From: Mesotaenium endlicherianum
Taxonomy: Eukaryota; Streptophyta; Zygnematophyceae; Zygnematales; Mesotaeniaceae
Length of the DNA stretch: 64,000 nucleotides
Direction: 5' to 3'
Assembly: GCA_009602735.1 (NCBI GenBank)
Contig: WELA01007798.1
Coordinates: 245,346-309,345 of the forward strand
In this document: positions 21,107 to 31,799 of the stretch, piece after piece
How positions within the stretch are numbered: the stretch's first letter is position 1
How the letters are laid out: every line of letters begins with the position of its first letter
The notes under the pieces: generated by a model
Told to the model about the DNA's origin: nothing
The model's input: only the letters and a program-made list of their open reading frames with translations
Database searches by the model: none
Translations under genes and position numbers: made by a program

Positions 21107-22190
21107 ATGGCTTCGCAACAACACAGCGAGCCCTGCACGTATCGGCACACCGCAGACCCCGGCGACCCCACCGTGCGCTGCCGTCCTCTCCCTACGCCGA
21201 TCTACACGGACCAGCTGGCCGGGCAACCCGACGGCATCGTCCTGGTGGAGCTCTTTGCAAGCATCGCTATTGGTCTGTTGGCCACTCTGCAGGCCGGCAT
21301 CCCCGTATGGCGCTATGTCTACGTTGACCTAGATGTTGAGGCTCAGTAGGTTGCCTGGCATCCGATGGCGCTCTACCACGTGCGCTTTCCCGACCTCTTC
21401 CCTCCACGAGCTTTTTGTCACGCGCAGACGGAATGGCCCCGGGAAATTTGGGATACCACCAACGAGCACGTGACGCGCAGGTTGGGAGTGCCAGGGATTT
21501 CTTGTTGCAAGCCGCAGCGGCGCCCTCGACGATCCTTGCACCGCACTCATCTAGCACCTTCTTCGCGTCCTCAACCTGGTTAAGACGCGCCAGCCACCCC
21601 ACTCTCTCGCGTGGTTCCTCAAGAATGTGGCCGTGCGCAACGACGAGCGGGCCGCAGTTTGCGCCAACTTTGACCTATGCAGCAGCTACACTTGGCGCGA
21701 GGCCGTCATTGACGCTAAGCAGATTGGTTTCTTCGCCCACCGCGTGCGGGCGTACTTCACCAACTTGGCGATGCCAGGCATCCTCGAGGCCATGGCAGCA
21801 GCGCATCCTCGCCACGATGGCCACGTTGACTTTATCCTCGACTCTCAGCGGCTGGCCCAGCAAGTGACTGAACTGCCCCATCCCTCGCAGGCCCAGTGTG
21901 AGGTACTCTGCAATGTCACCCGCGCCCTCCCCACATTTGTTAGCCGCTACAACAGCACAGCCTACGTCGGCGCGGCCCGCGGCATGGTCATCGATATCTC
22001 CACCGGCGTGTACAAGCGACCGCGCGCTGTGGAAATGGAGCGCGCCATGGGGTTCCCGCCGCATCTGACTCAGGTGGAAGGCCTCACAGAGGTCAACCGT
22101 ATACGTCTGTTGGGACAAGCTAATGACGCTAACGTCTTGACTTGGCTCCTCTTGCAAACCCAAATCATGACGCCCCTCTACGCCAAAGCC
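21107..22190 (+). pseudogene. C5-cytosine DNA methyltransferase domain in element C
   Basis: A DNA (cytosine-5) methyltransferase would transfer methyl from SAM to cytosine. Visible motifs in order: motif I LVELFASIAIG (21242-21274; FxGxG has lost both Gly), motif II YVYVDLD (21314), motif IV WECQGF (21483; catalytic Cys kept, Pro replaced by Glu), motif VI WFLKNV (near 21620; ENV Glu replaced by Lys), motif VIII-like FAHRVRAYFTNL (near 21740), and motifs IX-X VEMERAMGFPPHLT with RLLGQANDANVLTWLL (to about 22160). It is broken by a TAG at 21347, a frameshift near 21475 and a TAG near 21550, then open from about 21552 to 22394. It is almost certainly inactive. Cytosine methyltransferase capture by retrotransposons is known from charophyte and dinoflagellate lineages. 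Confidence 0.8.
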
Positions 22191-22394
22191 CGCCATCCCG
22201 AGCTTCTCCGCCGCCTCGACAAGCCTGACGACAGCTCCTCCGTCAACAACTGCGCACGTCCTCCACCCGGCACCCGCTGGCGGTCCCACCGCAAGGGGCT
22301 TGCACGCCAGGCATCGCTTTGGCAACCGCGGCAGGCGTCCCTCGCACTTAGCTCCAACTTTGGCCCGCTGGGGGAGGTAGGAGAAGGGAGGTGA

Positions 22395-22640
22395 CATAGC
22401 GGCCTAGGGAGATCCATTGGTCCCCCTTTCAATTTCCATCAGCGCGCCCTCAGGCGGCTCGCACAGGTTAGCAGGCAGCCGCAGAACAGGGTGCCAATGA
22501 GGAGCAGACGTTTTCTGCCAGCAGGCAAGTGAGACCTGCAGGGGGGCAGACGTTCTCTGCCAGCAGACAAGTGACGCCAGCAGGGGGACAGAGTTCTGAA
22601 GCCGCACACGAGGCGACAAGTGCAGAGCAGGCACCGCCCC
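22395..22640 (+). repeat. Linker with tandem ~50-bp repeat
   Basis: Two imperfect copies of a unit containing gcagacgtt(t/c)tctgccagcag(g/a)caagtga, at about 22504-22545 and 22548-22590, lie between the DNMT domain and RT. They are translated in one frame as QTFSASRQV. Probably a low-complexity linker. Confidence 0.55.
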
Positions 22641-23511
22641 TGGCAGCCCCCGCTTGGAAGCTGAGGGGGACGCTCACCGTGGAGCAGGCAGCCCAGCTGA
22701 TTGAGATGCTGGACGCATGTTGCAACGCTAGCTTTGTTGGCGGCATGCACAACTTAAAGCGCTACACTGGCGACCCCATGAGGCTTTGCCTCAAGTCTGA
22801 CGTGCCCATCTTCCAGAAGCGCTACCGCTACAGTCACTTCGAGGACGGCTTGATCAGCACGCAGACAAGCAAGCCAGAAAGACAACCAGCTTATTTGGGA
22901 GTCCTCCTCTATTTACGCGGTCCCCACGGTCATGCCGGCAAAGAAGGATGCCTCAGATAAGTGGTCCAAGAAGAGAATGTGCGGTGACTCTTGTAAGCTG
23001 AACGAGGTCATTGAGCGAAACATATATCTTATGCCTACCCGTAATAAGATTTTCGATGACAACAGCACGTGCACTTGGTTCTCAGTGCTGGACTTGAGGT
23101 TTGGCTTCAACCAGATACCCACTGCGGAGGAGGACCAGCTCAAGACGACGTTCTGGGGGGCACAACGCCTCTACGAGTGCAGGGTGATGCCCTTCGGACT
23201 GAGAAATGCTCCAGCCACCTTCCAGCAAGTCATGGATGAGGAGCTAGCAGGGCTATTCTTTGCCCGGTGCTACGTCAATGACGTGCTCGTCTTCAGTGAG
23301 ACGTTCGAGGAGCACATGGCGCACATCACCGCCGTCCTGGACAGCTTTGAGGCCGTTAAGCTCAAGTGCCATCCAGGCAAGTGCACCTTTGGGACCCGTG
23401 AGGTAGAATACCTTGGGCATCTCCTCTCCTACAGTGGCTTGGCGCCGCATCTGGCCAAGATCTCAGCCATCACAACTATCCCGCTGCCTACCGACATCTC
23501 GTAGCTAAGAG
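22641..23511 (+). pseudogene. Element C reverse transcriptase
   Basis: Leading part VPIFQKRYRYSHFEDGLI in the frame 22529-22960; after a gap or shift, 22932-23504 holds KRMCGDSCKLNEV, WFSVLDLRFGFNQI, RVMPFGLRNAPATFQQV and the catalytic motif CYVNDVLVFSE, where YVDD has become YVND. The thumb and tether (CTFGTREVEYLGHLL, IPLPTDIS) follow, then a CAG-to-TAG stop, and the sequence is cut by a B-family LTR at 23512. The frame resumes at 30334 with AFLGIINYYRPFVPGF. Confidence 0.85.
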
Positions 23512-24178
23512 TGTAAGATCATCAGTTTACAGAGTGCAATTTTGAGTTTAATGAAAGTATGTTTTGATTGCAAAAAAGTCTAGAGTTCATTTTTGTGGTC
23601 AATTTGATGTGAAGTTCATCGAATTTGGTTGAGTATTGAGAGAGTTACGAATTTTTGAGGTTTAATCGGTTATGAGGTCAGTTGACAACTGTCCTTGATT
23701 CTCGATGAGTGCAACCGTGGGATTGACCAATAGCGTCGAGCGATCTAGCCCGTTAGAGTAAACTCAAACCTTCACGTAAGTTTGGCTAACGCTGAGTGTC
23801 GATTAGGTCGATTTACCTAGAAGTTTCGGTTTAGCCTAGCGCGCCTTAGATACAATATTCTAGTAATGTCAATGCATATATGTGGACGTCAGATTGACCC
23901 GACATGTCAGGTGAGACTAATCTGGCATACTCACAAATATTCGAAAGGAACAAATTGACAAACACTTCAAAATTTCCGTAGCTTCCTCTTAGAGAGGAGC
24001 ACTTAGGCAGAAAACTATAAATAGGCATAACCTCTTCATTTCTCATCAATTTTCAACTCTGAACATTTTTACGGGTTTATAATGACAAGGCCTATCATCC
24101 TACAGTATTTGTGAGCACTTTCTTGCAATTCAAAATGTCAAGCAATTTTTCTAAGCTTTCTTAGTGATATGCCGCTGC
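23512..24178 (+). repeat. Outer B-family LTR, first part
   Basis: A plus-strand B LTR starting TGTAAGATCATCAG, inserted in the C RT/RNase H tether. It is interrupted by element B1 at 24179, and the remainder is 30252-30333. TATAAATA at 24016-24023 is its probable TATA box. No second outer LTR or internal region is present, so it was a solo LTR before B1 arrived. The duplication around it is degenerate. Confidence 0.8.
24016..24023 (+). promoter_or_regulatory. TATA box of B-family LTR
   Basis: TATAAATA lies within actataaataggcataacc. In the minus-strand B1 LTRs the corresponding stretch (near 24405-24415 and 29730-29740) reads ttataaataggc or ttataaacaggc. Likely Pol II core promoter of family B. 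Confidence 0.5.
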
Positions 24179-24921
24179 TGAAAGGGGCAGAGTGCCCGAG
24201 TGGAAGCGTAGTAACTCAGGAGGAAAGGAACTAGTTGCAATCATACAAAAGAATGCAGCGGCATATCACTAACAAGGCTTAGTACAATACTCAACATTTG
24301 GAGTAGCAAAAAATTGCTCAGAAATGATGTAGAATGGAAGGCCTTGTTATTACAAACCCGTAGAAATTTATAGAAGTGAAAACTGATAAGAAATAAAGAG
24401 GTTATGCCTATTTATAATTTTTTGCCTAAGTGCTCCTCCCTAGGAGGAAGCTACGGATTTTCCTAAGTGTTCGTCAAATTGTCCTTTCCATAATATTCGT
24501 GAGTAAGCCAGATCAGTCTAATTTGACGTGTCGGGCCGAATTAACGTCCACATACATGCATCGACATTACTGGAATATTCTATCTTAGATGCGCTAGGCT
24601 AAATCGAAATTTCTAGGTTAATCGACCTAGTCGGCACTCCGCGTCAGCCGAGCTTACGTGAAGGTTCAAGTTCACACTAACGGGCCAGATCGCTCGACGC
24701 TGTCAGTCAATTCGACGGTCGCGCTCACCGCGAATTAAAGACAATCGTCAGCCGACCTTTAAACTAATTAAACTTCAGAAATCCGTAACTCTCTCAATAC
24801 TTGACCAAATTCGATGAACATTATATCACAATGACCAAAAAAATGCACTCTACATTAATATATAATCAGAACATACTCTTAAGAAATTCAAAAATGCACT
24901 TTATAAACCTATGACCTTACA
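24179..24921 (-). repeat. B1 3' LTR (743 bp)
   Basis: In element sense TGTAAGGTCATAGG...GCCCCTTTCA. It is preceded in element sense by the polypurine tract at 24922-24937 (gaggagggggatga). Confidence 0.9.
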
Positions 24922-24937
24922 TCATCCCCCTCCTCAA
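24922..24937 (-). other. B1 polypurine tract
   Basis: In element sense tcttgaggagggggat, then ga, directly before the 3' LTR. Confidence 0.75.
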
Positions 24938-25043
24938 GATGCGACGTCCTCGACGCATTCTGCAAATAATGTCTCAACTTGCTCTTACAATGAGTCAAGT
25001 TGGCCTCCGGCCCTCAAGTGTTGTCGTGCGCATGGTAGCCCTT
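24938..25043 (-). pseudogene. B1 chromodomain C-terminal part
   Basis: In element sense the chromodomain continues past the stop at 25041-25043 as KGYHAHDNT, a second stop, and PEANLTHCKSKL. Both stops replace conserved Trp codons (TGG to TGA) of the chromodomain fold. Confidence 0.7.
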
Positions 25044-26711
25044 TCACTTGACCAGATACTCTTGAACAAGTCGTTGACCTCGCTTGACTCGTCGATTGCC
25101 GACAATCGCCTCCACTTCATACTCCAATACATCATCAGTCTCGACCGGTGGTGGCGGTGTAGGTAGTCCTCTTGGATGTCCTTCGTTTGAGTCGACGTAT
25201 GGCCGCAAAAAACTGACATGGAACACATCATGGATACGCCAGCCTGAAGGAAGTTCCAACTTGTAGGCCACTGGATTCACCTGCTTGTGCACCACAAAGG
25301 CACCTGTAAACCGTGCCCGCAGTTTCCACTTGCCTGTGAAAGGTAGGTTCTCTGTTGACAAGAGTACTTTGTCGCCCACATGGAATGTCATTTCCCTCCG
25401 ATGCTTCTTAGCATGCTTGACCTGCTCTTCCTGTGCCTTCTGAATACACGTCTTTGCCATATCCCAAGTCTTGGCCATCTGCTCCATAAAAGCTTGTGTA
25501 GTAGGAACCTGAGTCTCTTTGGCCTTCTCCAACAAGATGTTCTCTGGATGATATACTTCTCTCCCATAAACTATAGCGAATGGTGACTGCTTGGTCGATC
25601 CCTGCATGCTGTTGTTATAGGCACACTGCAATCCTGGCAACTTCTTGTCCCACTCTGAAGGGTCCTCCATAGTGAAACTCTTGAGCACCTCTTGCAAAGT
25701 TCTGTTGAGCCTCTCACTTTGCCCGTCTGTTTGAGGGTGATAGGAAGTGCTCATACTCAGCTTGGTCCCCATCAAAGTAAACAATGACCGCCAAAAGTTG
25801 CTAGTAAGCCTTGGATCTTGATCAAAAACAATCACGTTTGGCAACCCATGTAGCCTGAGAATATAATCAAAGAATAGCCGTGCCACATCCGCTGCCGTAG
25901 AAGTCTCCTTCATAGGAATGAAGTGAGCCATCTTGCTGAGTCCGTCAGACACAACCCAAATTGCATCGTGCCCTTGACCACTCACTAGTAACGACGTGCT
26001 GAAGTCCATAGCAATCTGCTCCCAAGGGTACTCTGGAATAGGCAGGGGTTGCAATGTACCTCCCTTCTTTTGATTTGGTGTCTTATTACGCTGGCACGCA
26101 TTGCAACTCCTGATCCACTCCTCGATGTCCTTGTCCATATTTCTCCAATAGTATTCTCGCTTCAGCACGCTTGCCGTCTTCTCGCTTCCAAAGTGTCCAG
26201 CATATAAGCAATCATGATGCTCCGCAAGTAGTAAGTCTCGTAGCTCCTTGATGTCAGGTACCACCACTCTCTTGGAATCACCATAATTCCATATGCCGTC
26301 CTTCTTCTGCATACTCGAGTTGGACTCAGCAGCTCCACCGTCAGCAATCTCTGGGTCCTCCTCATAACCTCTCTGAAGCTTCTCCTTGAAGTCCATATTC
26401 TCCTTGATAACAGAGACAGCTGCAAGGTCACACCTCCTGGATAAAGCGGCTGCAGGGTTGAACTTCCCAGGTAAGTACTCACTCTCGTGGTCAAATAGTT
26501 GCAGAAACTCCATCCACCTTGCCTGTCTTGGTGTCAATGTTGGCTGCGTCATGAACTTCTCCACGCTCTTCTGGTCGGTCTTGATGAACACCTTCCGACC
26601 GTCCACATAACATCGCCAAATCCTCAAAGCCTGGATAATAGCCAACATCTCCCGCTCGTATGCTGCATAATTCTGCTCCGCAGGACTCAACTTTCGGCTC
26701 TCATATGCCAC
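25044..26711 (-). CDS. B1 RNase H end, integrase and chromodomain start (open 555-codon frame)
   Basis: The frame starts in RNase H (MAYESRKLSPAEQNYAAYER, KVFIKTDQKSVEKF). It continues with the HHCC zinc finger (HHDCLYAGHFGSEK ... CNACQRNK), the DDE core (IAMDFSTSLL, IVFDQDPRLTSNFW, GQSERLNR, all acids present), the GPY/F-like region (FTGAFVVHKQVNPVAYKLEL) and the chromodomain start (LEYEVEAIVGNRRVKRG). It stops at a TGA in the chromodomain. This is the best preserved integrase in the window. Confidence 0.9.
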   Translation of the reverse strand: MAYESRKLSPAEQNYAAYEREMLAIIQALRIWRCYVDGRKVFIKTDQKSVEKFMTQPTLTPRQARWMEFLQLFDHESEYLPGKFNPAAALSRRCDLAAVSVIKENMDFKEKLQRGYEEDPEIADGGAAESNSSMQKKDGIWNYGDSKRVVVPDIKELRDLLLAEHHDCLYAGHFGSEKTASVLKREYYWRNMDKDIEEWIRSCNACQRNKTPNQKKGGTLQPLPIPEYPWEQIAMDFSTSLLVSGQGHDAIWVVSDGLSKMAHFIPMKETSTAADVARLFFDYILRLHGLPNVIVFDQDPRLTSNFWRSLFTLMGTKLSMSTSYHPQTDGQSERLNRTLQEVLKSFTMEDPSEWDKKLPGLQCAYNNSMQGSTKQSPFAIVYGREVYHPENILLEKAKETQVPTTQAFMEQMAKTWDMAKTCIQKAQEEQVKHAKKHRREMTFHVGDKVLLSTENLPFTGKWKLRARFTGAFVVHKQVNPVAYKLELPSGWRIHDVFHVSFLRPYVDSNEGHPRGLPTPPPPVETDDVLEYEVEAIVGNRRVKRGQRLVQEYLVK

Positions 26712-27840
26712 AGGTTGTCATCCTTTGCCTTGGTCCTCGGGAAGAATGGCTCCCACTGCAAAATTTGATACGTCTGTGATGATATGGTGAGAGGAAGCTT
26801 TGGACTGGCAATTCCCAACACAAGTGCCTGTGTCAACAGCTCCTTAATCTTCTCAAAGGCTTGCTGCTCCTTGTCACCCCACAGCCACTTCTCCTGCTTC
26901 TTCAACATGTCCGTCAGCGGTACACACACCTTGGCAAATCCTTCAATGAAACGTCGATAATAATTTGCCATGCCAAAGAAAGTCCTGAGTTGATGAATAT
27001 CAGCAGGTATCGGCCAATCTCTGACTGCTTGCACCTTCTTCTGCTCCACCTTGACTCCTTCAGCTCCCACAATATGTCCAAGAAACTCGACTTCCTTGAG
27101 ACAAAAGTCGCACTTGCTCATCTTCCCATACAGATCTGATCTCTCAAGACCTCCAACACCTTCCTCAGATGCTCCACATGCTCTTCCAAGGTCTTTGAAT
27201 AGATCAGGATGTCGTCCAAAAATACCACCACAAACTGGTCCAAGTAGGGTCTGAAGATACTATTCATGAGTCCCATGAATGTAGCAGGTGCATTGGTCAA
27301 TCCAAAAGGCATGACTGTGAACTCGAACAAACTTTAGCGAGTTCTGAAAGCAGTCTTCTAAATGTCTCCTTCCGCAATCCGCACCTGGTGATAGCCACTA
27401 CTGAAATCGATCATCGAGAAATACTCTGCCCCGACAAGCCTGTCAATCAACTCGTCCACTCGTGGAAGTGGGTACCTGTTCTTGATGGTGACCTTGTTGA
27501 GAGCCCGGTTGTTGACACACATCCTCATAGTCCCATCCTTCTTCTTCATAAACAAGATTAGCGCTGCAAATGGAGACTCGCTGGGTCAAATGAATCCCTT
27601 CTCCATTAACTCTGTCAACTGCTTCTTCAACTCATCCAACTCCGCAAACGATTGACGATAGGCGGGTCTCACTGGTGGCTTGCTCCCTGGTTCCAACTCA
27701 ATCTTGTGCTCCATAGCACTCTGTGGAGGTAATCCTGTAGGTAGCTCCTCAGGAAACACGCACTTGAACTCCTCCAACAGCGCCATAATTTGGGCAGGCA
27801 TCTCAGCAGCCTTCTTCGCTTGAGCAGTTGGGCTCTGCTC
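26687..27840 (-). pseudogene. B1 reverse transcriptase and RNase H start
   Basis: Pieces in order: 27801-27586 (HKIELEPGSKPPVRPAYRQS, stop at KGFI), 27555-27358 ([35 protein letters not shown]), 27330-27118 ([15 protein letters not shown], catalytic [12 protein letters not shown] intact) and 27121-26687 (CDFCLKEVEFLGHIV, FFGMANYYRRFIEGF). CVDYRALNK has become CVNNRALNK, an Asp-to-Asn change outside the catalytic pair. The first RNase H Asp motif is lost in a frameshift near 26760. Confidence 0.85.
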
Positions 27841-28518
27841 CTACTGAGCAAGGGGATCAGACACCACCACTTGCTGCTCCGGCAATGTACATTTCCCTAG
27901 GCTGTTAGGATTCACGCTTGCTCCATCTGATGACCTGGCCAGGGCCACCAAAACAAGGTACATCTCCTTCACCTGATTCGTTGTCTCCATTCGACCATCA
28001 CGCCCTTGGACTTTCTCTTGTCCTGTGCTCCAGTGCACTTGAGGGTTGGCTTTTCTGAGCCATGGTCGGCCCAATATCACCTCATGGTGACCTAACTCTG
28101 CCTGCTCCAGAACTTCCTTACTCCGGTGCCCCGCTACTTCCACGTGAATAGCTTCCGTAGGTGCACCATACTTGAGTTTCTGCCCATTCGCCAAGATTGC
28201 CTCCTTAGGCTCATAATGCTTCTGCATAGGGATTTGCCACTGTTTCACCAACTTCTTGTGCACAAAGTTTGCACTTGCGCCACTGTCGACCATACACTTC
28301 GCCTTGTTGCCGTCGACTACTCCTTCCACGATGATAGGCTTGTTAACATCTCGTCTTTCGCTTCTCGGCGGGCTCCTAGGGATAACCTCCTTGTGAGTTC
28401 TCGTCTTCACGCCAGTAGACACCCCTGAACGACTTACTGGCGTCCTCCTTTTTCCTGCTGTTGAGGTTGCTTCGCCTTCCAATGACAGTCTCGAGCCAGA
28501 TGTCCAAGCTTGCCACAA
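27841..28518 (-). CDS. B1 aspartic protease (open 225-codon frame)
   Basis: Retropepsin with CMVDSGASANFVHKKLVKQW (active site intact) and the second motif HHEVILGRPWLRKANPQV. It is preceded by a basic linker. It stops at TGA or TAG before the RT frame, within SDPLAQ-stop-EQSP. Confidence 0.85.
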   Translation of the reverse strand: MWQAWTSGSRLSLEGEATSTAGKRRTPVSRSGVSTGVKTRTHKEVIPRSPPRSERRDVNKPIIVEGVVDGNKAKCMVDSGASANFVHKKLVKQWQIPMQKHYEPKEAILANGQKLKYGAPTEAIHVEVAGHRSKEVLEQAELGHHEVILGRPWLRKANPQVHWSTGQEKVQGRDGRMETTNQVKEMYLVLVALARSSDGASVNPNSLGKCTLPEQQVVVSDPLAQ

Positions 28519-29500
28519 TTATAGCAGGGTCCTCTCGACTTAAAATTTTGCTGCATGCAATGGTACTGAACAAGTCCCAACTCCATAGGTACTAGACCTT
28601 GAACACTCGTGCTTGGTGCTTGAGATCCAAAGTGTCAATATCCTTCAAAGTTGTGGCTGCCCCACTGCCTCCGACTATACTCCACAGCGTCGACCCTCGT
28701 TGCCAATGCCATCATTTCTCCAAGACTGGTAGGGTCCTTGAGCACCACTTCTTTGGCCACAGTTGGCTTGAGTCCTCTCTTAAACTTGTCCATCATCTTC
28801 GACTCGTGCATGGATGGACATTGAAGCACCAGCTCGTTGAAGCGCAATACATACTCCTGTACGCTTCCTCGTTCACGAAGGCGCACCAATAGATCTCGAG
28901 CGCTTGCCTCGGGTGCAATAGGTTATAATTGCCTCTTCAAGCCTTCAAATAGCTGATCAACAGTAGCTAGAACTCCAGACAGCTGCTCGTGTCGCTCATA
29001 CCAAGCTCCAGCACTCTTCTTCAGTAAAGTTATGACAAAGGCGACTTGCCTGTCGGGCGTGAGCGCAGAATACTCCATAAACTTCTTCACTCCAAAATCC
29101 ATTAATGAACACGCGGCGATCCACGCTCTCCAATATAAACTTCAGGCTTAGGCGCACGCTCTCCTGATGCGCGTGGAATAATTGGTTGCACCACTGGGTT
29201 AACATGAATCGGTGGCACAACAGGTGCAGGTGCCGAACTCGTCGAAGCGGCGTTCCCCATGACAACTCGCACCATTCTCTTCAGCTATGCGCGCATATTT
29301 TGTTGAAACTAGGTGTAGACTTCTCCTCCAATTGCATTTGCCATTTGCCTTAGCATCACCAGCATCTCTTGTTGCTCTCTGGTCATTGTTGGTGCTGCTT
29401 GCTGTCCCGCGCGCTCAACATGCTCGACATGTTTGCCTCCTTCAGCTGCCTGCTGCGACTCCATAATATAGTATGCAAACTAGCCCAGCTCCGATACCAC
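28485..29500 (-). pseudogene. B1 gag
   Basis: Pieces are at about 29265-28996 and 28889-28635. The second holds a capsid C-terminal motif set (VQEYVLRFNELVLQCP, MMDKFKRGLKPTVAKEV) typical of Ty3-type retrotransposon Gag. The CCHC knuckle CYNCGKLGHLARDC is at 28526-28485. Several stops and shifts are present. A Met start near the 5' LTR could not be fixed. Confidence 0.75.
29488..29500 (-). other. B1 primer binding site
   Basis: In element sense tggtatcggagct, one base after the 5' LTR. Confidence 0.8.
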
Positions 29501-29501
29501 A

Positions 29502-30246
29502 TGAAAGGGGCAGAGTGCCCCTAGTGGAAGCGTAGTAACTCTCGAGGAAAGGAACTAGTTGCAATCATACTAGAGAGCGCAGCGGCATATCACTAACAAA
29601 GCTTAGGAAACATACTCAACATTTTGAGTAGCAAGAAACAGCTCACAAATGAACTAGGATGATAGGCCTTGTCATTACAAACTCGTAGAAATTTATAGAA
29701 GGGAAAACTGATAAGAAACAAAGAAGTTATGCCTGTTTATAATTTTTTGCCTGAGTGCTCCTCTCCAGGAGGAAGCTACGGATTTTCCTAAGTGTTCGTC
29801 AAATCGTCCCTCCCAGAATATTCGTAAGTAAGCCAGATCAGTCTAATATGACGTGTCGGGCCGAATTGACGTCCACATACATGCATCGACATTACTAGAA
29901 TATTCTATCTTAGACGCGCTAGGCTACACCGAAACTTCTAGGTAGATTGACCTAGTCGGCACTCCGCGTCAGCCGAACTTACATGATGGTTCGAGTTCAT
30001 TCTAATGGGCCAGATCGCTTGACACTGTCGGTCAATCCGACGGTTGCGCTCACCGCGAATGAAGGACAATCGTCAACCGACCTCAAAACTAATTAAACTT
30101 CAGAAATCCGTAACTCTCTCAATACTTGACCAAATTCGATGAACTTTCTATCAAAATGACCACAAAACTGCACTCTACATTAATATACAATCAAAACATA
30201 TTTATATGAATTTCAAAAATGCACTTTATAAATCTATGACCTTACA
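29502..30246 (-). repeat. B1 5' LTR (745 bp)
   Basis: Pairs along its length with 24179-24921 with scattered substitutions. The high-coordinate edge is flanked by the gctgc target duplication. Confidence 0.9.
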
Positions 30247-30251
30247 GCTGC

Positions 30252-30333
30252 ACTCTGAAGTATGATTGCAACTAGTTCTTTTCCTCGTGATTCACTATGC
30301 TCCGACTAGGGCACTTTGCCCCTGTTGGAGGGC
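30252..30333 (+). repeat. Outer B-family LTR, last part
   Basis: Continues 23512-24178 after the B1 insertion (gattgcaactagttcttttcc ... tttgcccct). The last bases are altered relative to the GCCCCTTTCA end, and the flanking duplication is degenerate. Confidence 0.75.
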
Positions 30334-30930
30334 CTTCTTGGGGATCATCAACTATTACCGCCCCTTTGTGCCTGGCTTCAGCGAGCTCGCTAAGCCACTC
30401 AACGACCTGCTGCGGAAGGGGGTGGCCTATGTATGGGGTACTGAGCAGCAGGCGGCGTTTGACAAGCTCAAGGAGCTTCTGGTGAGCGCTCCAATGGTGC
30501 AGCCCAACCACACCAAGTCCTTCATCCTCCACACCATTTGGTCGCAGGCAGGGATGAGAGCAGTGCTGGTACAAGCGCACGACGGCTTCAAGCACGTGGT
30601 GGCGTACGCCAGTCGCAGCAACAACCACGCCGAGGCCAACTATGGCTCTCATGAGGGGGAGTTCCTGGTAGCGGTCTGGGCTATCGTGCACTTCACGCAC
30701 TACCTCTACGGCACCCAGTTCCGTCTCGTCACCGAGCATCAGCCGCTTAAGTGGCTCATGACGACGGAGCGCCTCGCAGGTAGGCACTCATTCTACAGAA
30801 GTACACGTTTGACGTGCACCATTGCCCGGGCTCTAGCAACATGGACGCCGACGACCTCAGCCGCAACCCACTGCCTTCCTCTAAGGACCTGACCATGGCC
30901 CGCCACGACGAGGACGAGTCTGTGGCCTAG
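30334..30930 (+). pseudogene. Element C RNase H
   Basis: Resumes the C frame: FLGIINYYRPFVPGFSELAK (tether), LRKGVAYVWGTEQQAAF, then RNase H FILHTIWSQAGMRAVLVQAH, HVVAYASRSNNHAEANY and FRLVTEHQPLKWLM. Two metal-binding Asp positions are changed (the expected HTDWSQAGM reads HTIWSQAGM, and VTDHQPL reads VTEHQPL). A frameshift near 30780 precedes the MDADDLSR-like end of RNase H. Confidence 0.85.
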
Positions 30931-30945
30931 AATGCGGCAGCCTTC

Positions 30946-31332
30946 TTGGCCTTCACAGTGGACAGCAATTCACGGCTAGCAGGGCTCACTGACTGCGACA
31001 TGGTGGTGGTCAACACAAGGCGTCTAGCGTTGGCCTTAGCAGCAGAGCAGGACAGCTGGCAATACGGGCACGAGGACGTGTGGGACGATGCTCCGTTGGT
31101 GCAGTATGTCACCGCTAAGGAGATGGCACTAGGCATGGATGCGAGAAAGCGCGATCCCTCCTCAAGCGCAGTCGGGACTTTGTCTTCATGGAGGGACGGC
31201 TGAGGCGCGTGATGGCCGACGTCTCCATCTTGGCAATACCTAAGCTCGCTATATGCAATCAGCTCGTACGCACGGTGCATGAGGCCCTTGGATACTTCGG
31301 TGTCAAGCGCACTCTCAACCTCTTGCGGGCTG
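30946..31332 (+). pseudogene. Element C integrase N-terminal part
   Basis: Linker and start of the HHCC zinc-binding domain (after a frameshift: AICNQLVRTVHEALGYFGVK, with Tyr at the second His position). Cut by element D at 31333. The other half of the zinc finger (WHGMAKV ... SSCTFCDR) resumes at 38849. Confidence 0.75.
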
Positions 31333-31799
31333 TGTAACGATCTGAGCTTTTTAGGCGTATTTAGAACGTTTTCTAATTACCTAAAAGACGTTATACTTTT
31401 ATTTTGTATATGATTGCATGTTTACTAAACTTTTTTGACACACACGTGTGCCGACTAGTTCCCGGTCGATTGGCAAAACGACTAGAATACTATTGCAAAA
31501 AGAATCGTAAAGTAAGTCGATTACTTCGCAAAAGTATAACGTAATTAGTCATAAAGTAGTTTGATTAATTATGGCGGAATAACTTAATCAATTATGGATT
31601 GATTAACGTATTTTGACTGTCACTCTATCGGATATTAACAGTCATTGTTTCGGTTAACGACGTGTCGCTAACCCGGAAGAAAACACCAACTTGTGGCCCA
31701 AGGAAGCCACCGTTCGGAATCGAACCCACGACCTCCCTGTCATCGCGTCGCAATTCCAAAAATAGTCGTAAAGTCAAACGAAATATAATATGCAAAGTT

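Larger units (their letters stand above)
24179..30246 (-). mobile_element. B1: complete Ty3/gypsy chromodomain element
   Basis: Full-length element on the minus strand with two LTRs of 745 and 743 bp, a primer binding site, gag, PR, RT, RH, IN and chromodomain, and a polypurine tract. It is flanked by a perfect 5-bp target duplication, gctgc at 24174-24178 and 30247-30251. The target was another B-family LTR in the opposite orientation. Several stops and shifts make it inactive, but protease and integrase keep long open frames, so it is younger than C. Confidence 0.93.

Noticed and set aside
20576-22397. Long minus-strand ORFs (216 and 240 codons)
   Set aside because: Antisense shadows of GC-rich element C coding sequence; the plus strand carries DNMT motifs there.
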